From positions 23,290,501 to 23,354,500 of the forward strand of contig NC_091255.1 of assembly GCF_042477335.2 (NCBI RefSeq): a stretch of DNA of 64,000 nt, in the 5' to 3' direction. The DNA is from Ovis canadensis (Eukaryota; Chordata; Mammalia; Artiodactyla; Bovidae). The translations under genes were made by a program, and so were the position numbers. Positions 26,601 to 40,000 of the stretch are shown here, piece after piece. Position 1 is the first letter of the stretch. Every line of letters starts with the position of its first letter. A model generated the notes under the pieces. That model had not been told where the DNA came from and ran no database searches. It saw only the letters and a program-made list of their open reading frames with translations.

Positions 26601-29600
26601 AATCACGTTCTTGTCCATGTCCTGGGGGTCAAACGTGCCCCTAAAACGGAAGGCCAGTGTGGTCAGGGGAGTGGGAGATTCGGGGGCAGGCAGATTTGGT
26701 TGTGCATCCTAGATCCACAACTCATATGCTGTGTGGCCTAAGGCAAGTCACTGAACCTCTCTGAGCCTCAGCTCTTGATCTGGACACTGAGGATAGCACT
26801 ACTGCTTCTCAGAGTTATGATGAGGATAGATGACAAAACGGATGTGCCAGGCATTGTGTTCCTCAAGAATCCCACCCAGTTGAGGACTGACACTTAGGAC
26901 ATTTGTTAGGGAGAGAGCTCGGGATCAACACCTGTTGGGAAAGGGAAGAAATCAGGACTGGATGGAAGGAGGCGCTGGACTACGATGCAGTCATGACGAA
27001 GCCTCAGCTTGCAAAGAGTTCCAGAGCTGAGAAACCATTCAAAGTTGTTCCACGTTGGAGAGAGGGACGAACCACTGGGTGCTGGCTGCCCTGGGAAGGT
27101 GAATAGCTGTCCTTAGCTGAACCAAGTCCCCAAAGAGAGGTGACAGGTGAGAGCTGTCAGCCAAGAGGCTTCCCAGAAGCTGGGATGTCTGGTGGGACAG
27201 GACAGCAGAAAGGGCTACCAGGGTCGCTGGCACACCACCTGCCTCTCTGACACGGCTGAATCATGACGCCGCCTGGCCCAGCCGTTCCCCTGTCTGGTCC
27301 TAGACTTTCTCCCGTTGAGTTAGGGGGAGGGGTTGGACTAGAAGAGCTGGAAGGTTCTGTGTTGCTTTCAAAATCCACTATCATCTACTCTACAGGAAGA
27401 CCTCTGTCTGGGGACACCCGATCCTTCTGAGATCTGCCCAGGTTTGTTCGTTGTGGGGGATCAGGGCAGATGTACACAGTGTAAAAGCAGAGGGGTATAA
27501 GTGAAAGGAGAGCATGGCGCAGGAGTCAGAGACCTGGGCTCCGGTCCCACCTCTGCCTCTGGCTGGGCGAGTGGGTGAGTCCTTCTGGGGGAGAGGGGCA
27601 GGCTTTGGGAGCTCCGAGAGCCCCTCCAGCCCAGAGTCCATGCCCTGTGCTTCATCTTCCTGCTCGGTGCTGGGGCACCCAGAGCCCTTCCTGGTTGTGG
27701 CCTCTGTGCCCCAACTAGCGCTGGTGCTCTCGAGCCTGAGAGCCGCACTACTGAGGAGCCCCACAAGGAGGAGCCCAGGCTTCACAGCTAGAGAGCAGCC
27801 CCGCCTGCAGGAACTAGAGAAAGCCCGCACGCAGCACCGAAGACCTGGCGAAGCCATGAACAAATAATTTAAAAAAATAATAAGGAGTTGAGGTCTGCCC
27901 TTTAAACCAATGCCAGCTGGCATCTGAACTTCCACCCAGCCCCTGGCTCCTGACAAAGCACCCCCAGGGGGTGAGAGGTGGCAGCCTCAGGCTCCACTTG
28001 TTGAAGGTGGTAACCCCCCGACTCAGTGTCAGGTGACCACAGAGGCAGCATTCACAGGCAAACCGCTATCCAAACTTAACTGGCTGGGAGATAGTTACTG
28101 GAACTCAGCTCGGGCCTTCATGAAAGACTCAAGTTAGCGGCAAACACTGAAGCTGAGGTAGAAAAAGACCACTGAGAAGCCCTGAGGAGCGTTAAAAGTG
28201 ACTCAAAGTTGGGATCAGGAGAAACGATGGGATTGAGCCAACTTTGCTGGGCCCCGGATCCAGGAAGCTGAGAACATTTTTTACATTTTAAAGTAGTTTT
28301 GTTTATTTTCTTTTTCATTGTGTTAGAGACCTACATGTTTCATAAAACCTAAACCACTCTCTGGCCCTTTACAGGAAAAGTCTGTCAACCCCTGGAATAG
28401 AGAAAGGAAAGCGGAGTGAAGGGAGAGTTTCCACCCTCCCAAGACTCCCCTAGTGCTTTTAAAACGTGCAGCTTCCTGAGCCACAACCCAGACTACTGAG
28501 TCCCAGAAATCTGAACAGTTTCCAAGTTTGAGGATTATTGGAGTAAAGGAAAAGAGAAGCCAGCTACCATAAGCAGAGATCCACACGGGGAGGAACCGTG
28601 GCTTCCACCCAAGAGCGAGCACCAATGTGCCAGCCACTTAAATGCAACGTCTTGGAAGGTCTCCCAGCCCCAGTCCAGCCTTCGGATGACAGTAGTCCAG
28701 GACAACATGTGGCTAATGTGTAAGCCCCAAACCCAGAACCCCCCAGCCGAACCTCTGCCAAATTGCTGTCCTATTGTGAGATAATAAATTACGTTTCTTG
28801 TTTTACACTGCTAAATCTGACTGATACAGAGCCTGACTGAAACGGAGCAGGACCTATGGTCCTGCCTTTGGTCTGTGGAAAAACTCTAGCCGAACAACAA
28901 ATTTAATCAGAGAAGTGGGAAAATGCAGTCACAAAGGAAAACAGTCAAATGAAACCAAATAATAATAGTTTAGTCATTAAGCTAAGTCAAGAGTTTAGTT
29001 TCTCCTCAAGGGTCACAGATAATATTCTGAGCCATATCCTGTGAGCTGTCTTAAAGATACTGAAACCCTCGCCAGGTGGAAGAGGTCAATTACGTGATGA
29101 CTGGACTGTGGCCGTGATAAATGCTGCCACGGTTCTGAGAACTGGCCTCAAAGAAACAGGAACAAACTGACCCTAAAGACTAACTGGACTGAGCAAGATG
29201 ATGCTGGTCAGACCGCTGATGACCAGTTTCCAGGTGACTGCCAGAGCTGACTGTGCCGTTTCTATGTGTAGCACCCCTCCTTCCATCTCTAAAAATTCTT
29301 GCCCGCTGACTGTCAGCAGGGTGGTTGTGGGGCTGGAGGGGAGGTCAGCCTTTGGACAGGAGTCTGCCCTCCCCTCCACCCCCAGGTTGCCGACCTCTGA
29401 AATAAAGCAAGCTTTCCTTCCCACCAGCCTTGCCTCTTTATTGGCTTTCGAAAGGCCAACAGCCAGACCCCCACTTGGTTACATGACCCTCCGGGAGACT
29501 CACGTGATGTACTCCTCGCAGATCTTGCGGAAGTGGTCGCGCTCGGGGTCACAGCGCAGGTCGTCATAGAGCTTGTTGATGAGGATCGAGGCCAGCATGC

Positions 29601-32600
29601 GGGTGTTGTCACTCAGGGGCAGGCAGGACGGCAGATCTGGGACCTGCCCCACCACCTTCAGGATCTTCCTTAGGCCTGCAGGACAGACAGCAGCAGGTAT
29701 AAGATGCCGGCCAGGCCCTGTCCTCACAAACACCCCTCCTCGCCCAGCTCTCTGCAGCCCGCCTTCTGGCAGCACGCGGCTCATCCAGCGTGAAGGGCAT
29801 TGGAATGCAGCCTAGAGACCCAGGCTCCACACCCGCCTCTGCCCCTACCTGAGCCATTCGCCTCCCATCAGGGGCCTCATTTTCACATTTACACAGTCAA
29901 GACTAGTTGAGCTCAGAGGACTCTACATGGCATCACCGACTCGATGGACAAGAGTTTGAGTAGGCTCCGGGAGGTGGTGATGGACAGGGAGGCCTGGCAT
30001 GTTGCAGTCCATGGGGTCGTAAACAGTCGGACACGCCTGAGCGACTGAACTGACTGACCAGCGCTAACGTTATAATCTTCCTCAAATACTGTTTTATATT
30101 CTCTTTTCCCCAGGCTTCAGTTTCTTTTTTTGTAAAATGGGAACGATACTACCTACCTCATAGAGTTTGAGGGTTCACCAAGGTAATGTGCGGAAACATT
30201 GGCCTAGTGCTAATCTAGACACATCATGACACTAAATATTTGTTAATTATTTAGCAAATAGGATATTTACCATCATGGTTATTATCCCTTCTCCTGTTGA
30301 AGAACCTTCAAAGGCTTCCTATTACCCACCAGGCTAATCCAGCCATTACATATTTGTCGAATAAAAGAATGAATGAGTAAACGAGGTGTTAGCTACCAAA
30401 ATAAAGGACAACCTTGATGTCAAAAAGCTCACAATGCAATAGAGAAGACAGATGTATAAACATTACAATAAGGTAATCTTACTGTGTGCCAAGAGCTTTC
30501 TACACGCTATCTCACTTAATCCTAACATTGACCCTACTGGTGAGCAGAAATTAATATTGCCATTTTTCAGAGCAGAAAACCAAGACATGAAGAAGTCAAG
30601 TAACTTGCTCAAGACCACAATGCTGGCAAGTGACATAGCGGGGACCCTCTCTGATTTAAAAGACCACGATGTTAACTGTGAGGCTCCACTGCCTCGGGGA
30701 CGATAGCTTGATTTCAGAGCCAGGTCGTAGTGGTGGCTAGGAGCTGATCAAACCTAGGATGGCACAGGTCAAGTGGGAGGGGGGCAATCTAGGTAAACAC
30801 TGGGCGGCATGATACCCTGGCCCGGGGCAGGGGCAGTGAACGTGCCTGGCAGTAAACTTTGTGCTCTGTATTTAAGCACACACACACAGAAGCACTGGCA
30901 AGACTGGGCCTGATGAACCAACCCCACCTCCCAGCCTGGCTCTCCAAAGCCTTCAGCAAATGCAGCTGCTCCACGTCCCCAGCCTCACCTGCTAGCTTTC
31001 CCTTCAGTCGGCCCTCATCTTGAGCATCTCATTTCTCTTCTGCTAGAACACCCTGGACCTCCCGTTTGTCCGTGTCTGCCCCTCCCTGAACCCAGAAACT
31101 CACTTCAGTCTTGACATCCTGGTGACTCCCCTACCCAAGTCCCCCAGCCCAATTTTCACAACAAACAACTTCCTCATTACAGCTTTTCACCAGATACCTA
31201 GATATTTTAAAGTCTACACTATTTTTAACCTAAATGCTACTCATTTCGGTGCCTAGAATAACAGATACTGCTCCTCACCCACTCTATCCCATAAACCGTG
31301 TTGTTGGGCCTAGATCCTAGTGCAGAGAGAAGCATATTGTCAATGCCCAGCCTTTGTGATATGTGCAGAGAAGACCATAGCTGGGATGGGGAGGGAGGGG
31401 AGTGTTGAGTGGAGGAGGCTTAAGCACTAGAGTAATATGTTCAAGTCTAAGCACATGAACTTTGCTGAGATCTGTGAAAACCAAACGAGAGAAGTGCTGT
31501 ATCAAAACAGAATAAAGGTCAAGGTGATAAAAGCTGGCTTGAACATTTTAGAAAAGGTATGGTCTAAATGTCATGATACCTCTGGGAGAATTTATCACAG
31601 CAGATCATAAAGCCATAAGTATGATTCCTGAACAACTGAAAGTGATTTAGGGTATCTCCGGGGTGATGCCCTGGAGCTGACGAATTTAATGGATGTTTTC
31701 TGGAGCACTCTTACTGATCTTTGTATAAAGTACATGGATGCCATTTCTCCCTTCTGGAAGGCCTGCATTTTGCCAGCATGAGACTTCAGAAATGTTACTC
31801 CCATTGGTGGAGTTTGGTTTGTTTTTTTGGTGCTTGCCACAGGAAACTCCGCCCAGATGTTTTTGACTGTGTTCTGTGTGCGTTCAGGCTCTGAATTCAG
31901 AGCCAGGACCTACGCCTTCACCAGCCCACTGGTGGATGCTAACATGCTAATGTCTTTTCCTGGCTTTTCAGTTGGGAATGAAGACCTCTCTCAGACAAGA
32001 GCCACACTCCTTCCACCTTCTGCTTGTTGCCTGGTTCCCCGGTGCCCACTGGAAAGGCTGGCATGAGCCCCAGACCCTCCCACCTCCTCACCATTATCAA
32101 CCACGTAGATGGTGCGGGAGTTGTCGTGAATGGCGAGGTCCTTCCTGGGGACGTTCTTATTGAGCAGGTTCAGGGCCTGATCCCTACCCTGGCCAGACAC
32201 CTTCTTACTGACCAGCATGTCGAGCAGGTGGTTGGTGATCTGCTTCAGGTCCTTCTTGGAGTCTGAGGAAGGAGAGTTCAGGGGTGAATGGAGAGGACTA
32301 GGGCGTCTGAGGTGTATAGGACCAGGGATGGCTGGGGCTTCTGGAAGGACTCTGGAAATATCGAATCCATTGCTTCCCAGATCCTGGAATTTCCCGGGAG
32401 AGTATCCTGTATCATTCCAAAGAAGGGAGGGAGGATTCTAGACAACACCCCCAAGGGTGATCAGAAAGGGGGTGGCAGAGGATGAGATGGTTCAATGGCA
32501 TCACCAACTCAATGGACATGAATTCGAGCGAATTCCAGGAGATGCTGAAGGACAGGGAAGCTGGCAGACTGCAGTCCATGGGGTCACAAAGGGTCGGACA

Positions 32601-35600
32601 TGACTTAGCGACTGAATAACAATATCCAAGTTGAATTCCAGCTTCATTAAATAGATATTTAAATGAATGGATAGGGGAAAAAAAAGACTGGAAAGGGACT
32701 TCCCAGGTGGTACAGTGGATAGGAATTGGCCTGCCAATGCAGCGGACACAGGCTCGATCCAGACATCTTACTGGGACGGTCTGGGAAGATCCCACATGCT
32801 GAGAGCAACTAAGCCCGTGCACCACAATTATTGAGCCCCGGTCTAGAGCCCACGACTCCTAAAGCCCATGTGCCTAGCCCATGTGCAACAAGGGAAGCCA
32901 CTGTCCCGCAGCGAAGAGCAGCCCCCATGCACCACCGAAAGCCCGTGCACAGCAGTGGAGATCCAGCGCACCCAAAAATAAAATTAGGAAGCTAAGTAAT
33001 GTGAAAAATGTGTTTTTAAAAACAGAAAAAAGGCTGGAAAGTTTCACATGGCAGTGATGATAGTAGTTATCTGGAGGGATGTTTACAGGTCACTGGGTTT
33101 TTTTTTTTTTTTCATTTTACATATTTCTAAAATTTTCCAAGTTTCTCCAATAAGCCTCTGTTACTTTTAAAAATAATTTTGTTTGTTTTTGGCTGGGCTA
33201 GGTGTTCATTGCTGCATGAGCTTTTCTCTAGTTGTGGTGGATGGGGCCACTCTATAGTTGCCAGGTGCAGGCTTTGCTTTGCTGTGGCTTCTCCCGTTGC
33301 AGAGCACAGCCTCTAGGGTGTAGAGGCTTCAGCTGACGCAGCTCCCAGGCTCTAGAGCACAGCCTCAATAGTTGCTCCGAGGCGTGTGGGAGCTCTAGAG
33401 CACAGCCTCAATAGTTGCTCCGAGGCGTGTGGGATCGTCCTGGATCAGGGATCAAGCCACGTCTCCTGCACTGGCAGGTGGGATCTTCCCCACTGAACCA
33501 CCAGTTACTTTTAAAAACTGTTTCAAGTTGCAAAACTGAAATTCCCATTAAACAACTCATTTCCTCCTCCCCCCATCTCTGGCAACTATCATGCAACTTT
33601 CTGTTTCTACGAGTTTGACTGTTTTAGAAAACACAGGGAATTGCTTGGTGGTCCAGTGGGTAGGACTCTATGCTTCCACTGCAGGGGGAACAGGTCTGAT
33701 CCCTAGTCAGGAAACTAAGGTCTGCAGCTGAAAGAAAAACGAAGAAAAGAAAAGAAACTTCCTATACGTGGCATATACAGTATCTGTGTTTTTGTGACCG
33801 GGTTATTCACTTAACATAAGGTCCTCAAGTTTCATCCATGTTGTAGCTTGTGTCAGAATTTCCTGCCTTTTTAAGGCTCAACAATATTCCATTGTAGAGA
33901 CACACACCACCTTTTATTTCTCCATCCATAGAGGGGCACTTGAGTTGCTTCCACGTTTTAGCTCTCATAAATGTGACTGTGCCTCTGTGACTTTTATAGT
34001 AAAAAAAATAAATGGAAAAATATAACCGGGCCACCTCCACATACACGAATGCTCAGTCTGAGATAGTAACTGGCACTTCTTTGCCCGCAGCCCCCCGAAC
34101 CAAAGCTGAAAACCGTCTCCTACCCAGAACCAGGGCCTCTTCCTTCCCCCGATGCTCCTGTTTGTCCTCGCCAGACAGAGCGTCGATGATGGCCTGCAGC
34201 AGGTTGCAGACGGCCAGAGACATCTCCTCGCTCTCCACCGCCATGAGGCTGCAGATTCGGTCTATGCGGACTGCGTGGAGGATCGCTGTGGCCTAGACAC
34301 CCCGAGCGGGAAGCACACAGTCAGTTGACTGCCCCTCCCTTTCAGCTGCCGTGCAGGTTAGGGAGCGGGTGAGGGCCGCCCCATGCAGTCGGGACAGAAG
34401 CCCAGGCAACCGGTGTCTCACGGGGCCTGTTGCCCCGGCAAGCCCCGGACTCAAGCCATGCCCCTTTCCAGAGGGATAGAGCCGCGCCCTCCAGTACCGT
34501 GGCCTCTGGCCCCAGGGGAGGCACTGAACGTGCATAACGCAGCAAGTTCACACTGAGATGGGCTGTGCGTGTAAAACACACACTGGGTTTTGAAGATTTA
34601 GTATGAAAATCAGTGAACTATCACAGCCATTGCATTCAGCTCTTCCTCAGAAACCACTTTCAATAAACTTATCTTTGTTTAAGTGTGAAAGCGTTAGTCA
34701 CTCAGTCGTGTCCGACCCTGCGACCCCATGGACGGTAGCCGGCCAGGCCCCTCTGTCTGTGGAATTCTCCAGGCAAGAATACGGGGGTGGGTAGCCATTC
34801 CGTTTTCCAGGGGATCTTCCCAATTCAGGGATCGAACCCGGTTGCCTGCGTTGCAGGCGGATTCCTTACCATCTGAGCCACCAGGGAAGCCCTTACTCTT
34901 TGTTCAGTCAGACCTATTTTCATCTCAAAGAAACAAACCAGAGGATCAGTCTCCGCTGAATCTGGGACCATACAACCGAGGTTGAGGGGGGCCGCTTTAG
35001 ACGTTGTATCAGGGTCTATCCACGCCATGCCCTGCCCTGCCCACAGGTCAACGCCCCATCCTCAGGCTGGCAGCCCTCTGCTCCACGAGCCCCGCCCCTG
35101 CCCTCACCCTAGCTCGGTGGCTACTGCACATGCCCGACAAGGTCCGCACGGCAGCCATCATCAGCTCAGGCCTCTTCGTGTCCAAAAGCTGCATCAGCAG
35201 GGCCATGCCGTTGTTTTGGAAGATCCTTTCGGCCCCCGCTTCCTCACGGCTGAGGACAATGAGGTTGTTGGCGGCCTGAAGGTGCAAAGGAAACAACAAA
35301 GGTCAGGAGGGAAGTCTGGCTACTGAGGCCTTGACCATGAGCCAAGTGCAGGGGCTGGGGCAAGGACCGGGTCTTCAAAACTTCTTTATATTCTTTTGCC
35401 CTATAACCCTGCTCCTGGGAATGTGGCCCAAGAACATAATTCAGAACAAGAAACAAAGTAACTTACAATAAAGACCAGCTGGATGAAAATATATTGCAGC
35501 CATCAAAGATATAAATGAGAAGACTCAGAGGCAACTTGGAAAAAAGCATTGGTTTGCAGGAACAGAATTGCAGGTTCACGCTGATGGCACTTTGGGTAAA

Positions 35601-37035
35601 ATAAAACTGTGCGTATCTGCTTGTGGGTAAGGACTTATAAAAGGTAGCAAAGGGACTTCCCTGGTGGGCCAGTGGTGACGACCCCACTTTCCAATCCTTG
35701 GGAGGGGAACTAAGATCCCGCACTAACCCTAACCCTGGTTGGGGAACTAAGACTGCACACGCCGAGGAGCAACTGAGCCTGTGAGCTACAACAAAAGACC
35801 GCACATGCCGCAACAAATTTCCCGTGGGCTGCAACGAAGACCCAACACAACCAAATAAAATTTTTTTTTTAAAGAAAAGGGTAGGGAAATGTTAAGTTAA
35901 TTAATCAAGGAACCCATTAGTCTGAAGTGGCTTCAATGCCTAAGCAACTAAATAAGAAAACCCAAACCACACTTTGCTATACAGCAGAAATTAACACAAC
36001 CTTGTAAATCAACTGTACTTCAATTTAAAAACAAAACAACTAAATGAAAAACCCCTAACCCTGTATTGTCTCAAGGTTAAGACACTGAAGGACAACCAAT
36101 CACAAATAGCTAACGAGCCTGTCCCAAATAATGCTAACTGCTTAAGCTATAGCCCGAGCTCCCCAGGTACCCTAGTGGTAAAGAATCCACCTGCTAACGC
36201 AGGAGACACAAGAGATGTCGGTTCGATCCCTGGGTCAGGAAGATCCCCTGGAGAAGGAAATGGTAACCCACTCCAAGTATTCTTGCCTGGAGAATTCCAT
36301 GGACAGAGGAGCCTGGCAGACTACAGTCTCGGGGGGTGCAAAGAGTTCGACACGACTAAGCATGCACATTTTTAAGCTACAGCCAATCAAATAACCCCCT
36401 TGCTTTGCTTCCACCTCTTTCCTGTCTTTGTTTGTTTTGTTTTGTTTAAATATTTGCAGCACGTGGGCTCAGTAGTTGCTGCACTCAGGCTTAGCTGCCC
36501 CACAACACGTGGGATCTTAGATCCTGACCAGGGATCATACTCACATCCCCTGCACTGGCAAGAGGATTCTTAACCACTGAACCACCAGGGTTCACCTCTT
36601 TTCTAGAAAAGCCTTTTCCCTAGCTCTTGTTGGTGGAATACTCCCAACCACTTCCGCGTTACGCTACCCAGTTCAAACAAATTTTGCTCAAACTCTTAAA
36701 GAGTTTTTACTATATCTTAGTTTATCTTGTAACAGAATTGAAGTTTTTACATTGGGGATTCTTTTCCATCAAACATATTCCTTGAATATGGTTTTGGCAT
36801 TTTTTATTGTTCAAGAAAATCTAAAGTCGCAGGAGGTTCTCAGGAGGATTGAAGGTTGTGTGCAGAGAATGCTAGATGGGATTTGAAAGCCCTGGGTGAT
36901 GATTCTGCCACATGCTAGCCACGTGACCTTGGGCAAGGCATAGCATTCTCTGGGTCTCAGATCCCTGTCCATAAAAATAGACAGTTGAGCTGCATTTTCA
37001 AGTCTCTTCCCACCCTGAGGACATATATATACATA

Positions 37036-37068
<33 letters not shown>

Positions 37069-40000
37069 ATATTCTGTATATGTGTGTGTGAGAGAGTCCT
37101 CAGAGTCTCTATATATATATGTATATTTGTGTGTGTGTATATACATGTATATATATGTATGTATGTATATACATATATATATGTATGTATGTATATATGT
37201 CTATAAAGTATATCCTGAATATTCATTGGAAGGACTGATGCTGAAGCTGAAGCTCCAATACTCTGGCCACCTGATGTGAAGAACTGACTCACTGGAAAAG
37301 ACCCTGATGCAGGGAAAGATTGAAGGCAGGAGAAGAAGGGGACAACAGAGGATGAGATGGTTGGATGGCATCATCGACTCAATGGACATGAGTTTGAGTA
37401 GGCTCCAGGAGTTGGTGATGGTCAGGGAGGCCTGGTGTGCTACAGTCCATGGGGTGGCAAAGAGTGGGACATGACTGAGTGACTGAACTGAACGGAGGAT
37501 GCAAAAGAAGGATATAAAACCTTCCACCCTAAGGATGCATTCACAGTCATCCCTCAGTATCCACAGGGGATTGCTTCCAGGACCCTGGTGGATAACAAAA
37601 TCCACGGATGCTCAAGTCCCTTACATAAAATAATGTAGTACAGTTGGCCCTCCGAACTGCAGGCAACCAATTGTGTGTTGAAATCCTTTAAAAGGCTCCA
37701 GCTCTGGAGAGGAGGGCTTGAGGAGGACCTGAGACCCTGAGATTGGGCAAAGAATTCATGATGCAAGAAAAGGAGGAGGTGGGCAAACAGGCAGAGAGTA
37801 AGAGGTTGGTGCGCATGCTTAGTTGCATCTGACTCTGCGACCCCATGGATTGTGCTGGCCAGGGTCCTCTGTTCACAGGATTCTCCAGGCAAGAATCCTG
37901 GAGTGGGTAACCATTCCTTTCTCCAAGGATCTTCCTGACCCGAAGACTGAACCCCCTTCTCCTGCATTGCAGGCAGATGCTTTACCATCTGAGCCACCAG
38001 GGAACCCCCCAAGAGGCTGGGGAGCAGGCTGATTAAAGAATTTCAGGCAAGCATGAGCAGAACCATCATCACTCTATCAGTCAAGGGCTTTGTACTTTTC
38101 AGAGTACAAAGTGCTCCTTTCATGTATATATATATAACAGCTCATCAAGTCCTCATAAGAGTTTGTTATAAAATATACTTGCATATTAAAAAATTTTTTT
38201 GATTGCACCTGCCGCATGTGGGATCTTAGTTCCTCAACCAGGAATCAACCCCAAGCTGCCTGCATTGGAAGGCAGTCTTAACCACTGGACCACTAGGGAA
38301 GCCCTGATATTTGCATATTATATGATTACTGATCATAAAACTAACAAAAATTCCCCATGCATCTTCTGTTAAATTCTTATATTCAGATATTCATTTTTTC
38401 CCTCTGAAGGAGGAAAAAAGAAACATTTAAAAATGCAGCAAATTTGGTTAAGAAGATATTAGGAATAAATATCTTCATAATTCAGAATGATGCTGCAGAA
38501 TGATCTTCATAATTCAGAATGATGCTGCTCCATTTTGAAATGGAGTAAAGCATTATTTTGACGTGTCATTGTTTCTCAGGCCCAAAACTAGGGTGAGGCA
38601 AGTAAGACACTTACCTTGGGTGCAGATTTTACGGGGTACAAAAAACTTCTGTAATCAAGATAAATGGTATTGAATGCAATGTTTTAAAATATCAAAATCC
38701 ATGCATTGCAAAAAACAATACACGCTGAACAGAATAGCAGAAATACAAAGACAGAATTCAACCCTCATCGTTCTAACTGTTGAGCATGACTCAACATGAG
38801 CACCTCCTCGTGTTGAGCTTGACTCTCTTCGTGGTTCTCACCCTAACCCTGGCCCTTCTTAGAGTTCACACTGTTTCCTAAAGTGCTTATCGTTTGGCCC
38901 ATCTTTGTCTCCCTTCTCCAAGGAGCCGCCCGCCAGCACGAGTCGGGGACGTTACGGTCCGGACACAAGGGCGGAGTCCGCAGAGGAAGCAGTTACCTGC
39001 GCGCCCCCAGAGCGCCCTCCTCTGGTTCGCTGCTTGCCCAGCACTTACCTTCTCCAGTTTATCCCCTTCACTGTTTCTGTTCAGGAGAATCTCAAACATC
39101 GTCTGAACCCTCGAATCAGTGGAGAACTGCACACGGAGCTGAGGAGAGAGGGGGGAGTGGGGAAGAAGGCAGGTGGGCATCCCATCATTTCAGTCAACTC
39201 CACTCAAAGGTCATCTCAGGTAATATTAGGGCATGCTCTTCGTGCCCGCCTCCATCACTCTTTCATCCATCCAACAATCATCTAACTGAACTGTTATTAC
39301 TACCGGTGGGACAAGAACAAAATCAAGTCTTTGCTCCACAAAGCTTACAGTTTAATTACTTTCGAGGTCCCATTTAGTCTTCACAAGTCTTGGAAGGCAA
39401 AAAGATCATCACCCCAATTTTGCAGCCTCACTGTTAGACATTTAAATATGGGCTAAAACAGGAAAGTATCTCTAGGGTCAGAGACATGAAGCAGCTTTCA
39501 AGTACCACTTGAAACAAATGTAAACCATTTTTTCCTTCTTTATTCCTTTTTAAACATTCATTCATTCATTCTCTTGGTTGTGCCCAGGTCCTAGTAGCAG
39601 CAGCACACATGATCTTTACTCGCAGCATGTGGGATTCAGTTCCCTGACCTGGGACCGAACCCAGGCCCCTGGATTGGGACCGCTGAGTCTTAGCCACTGG
39701 ACCACCAGGGAAGTCCCTGAACGGTTATTTTGGAATGTCTCCATCCCTCATTCTCCCAACCCCAACCCCAACCCCAGTGCTCTGAGCGTTGCTCTGCTGG
39801 GCCACAGTGCCACCTATTTCCCCCCTGCGGTCATTTCCTTTCAGGAAGTCGCTCAGTCACCACCCCTTCACTGATCACTCGTTGGTCTGTATTTTGACAG
39901 CTCTGGAGTCTGCACTCTGGACAGAACACTGTGGTCCCTCCATGGGGCTGCCCCAGGCATCCAGACGTCACTGCGACCCGGAGCAAGGAGACGCGTGATC

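Noticed and set aside
35721-35736. Telomere-like CTAACCCTAACCC
   Set aside because: Only about two units, embedded in a rearranged CHR SINE; too short to count as interstitial telomeric DNA.
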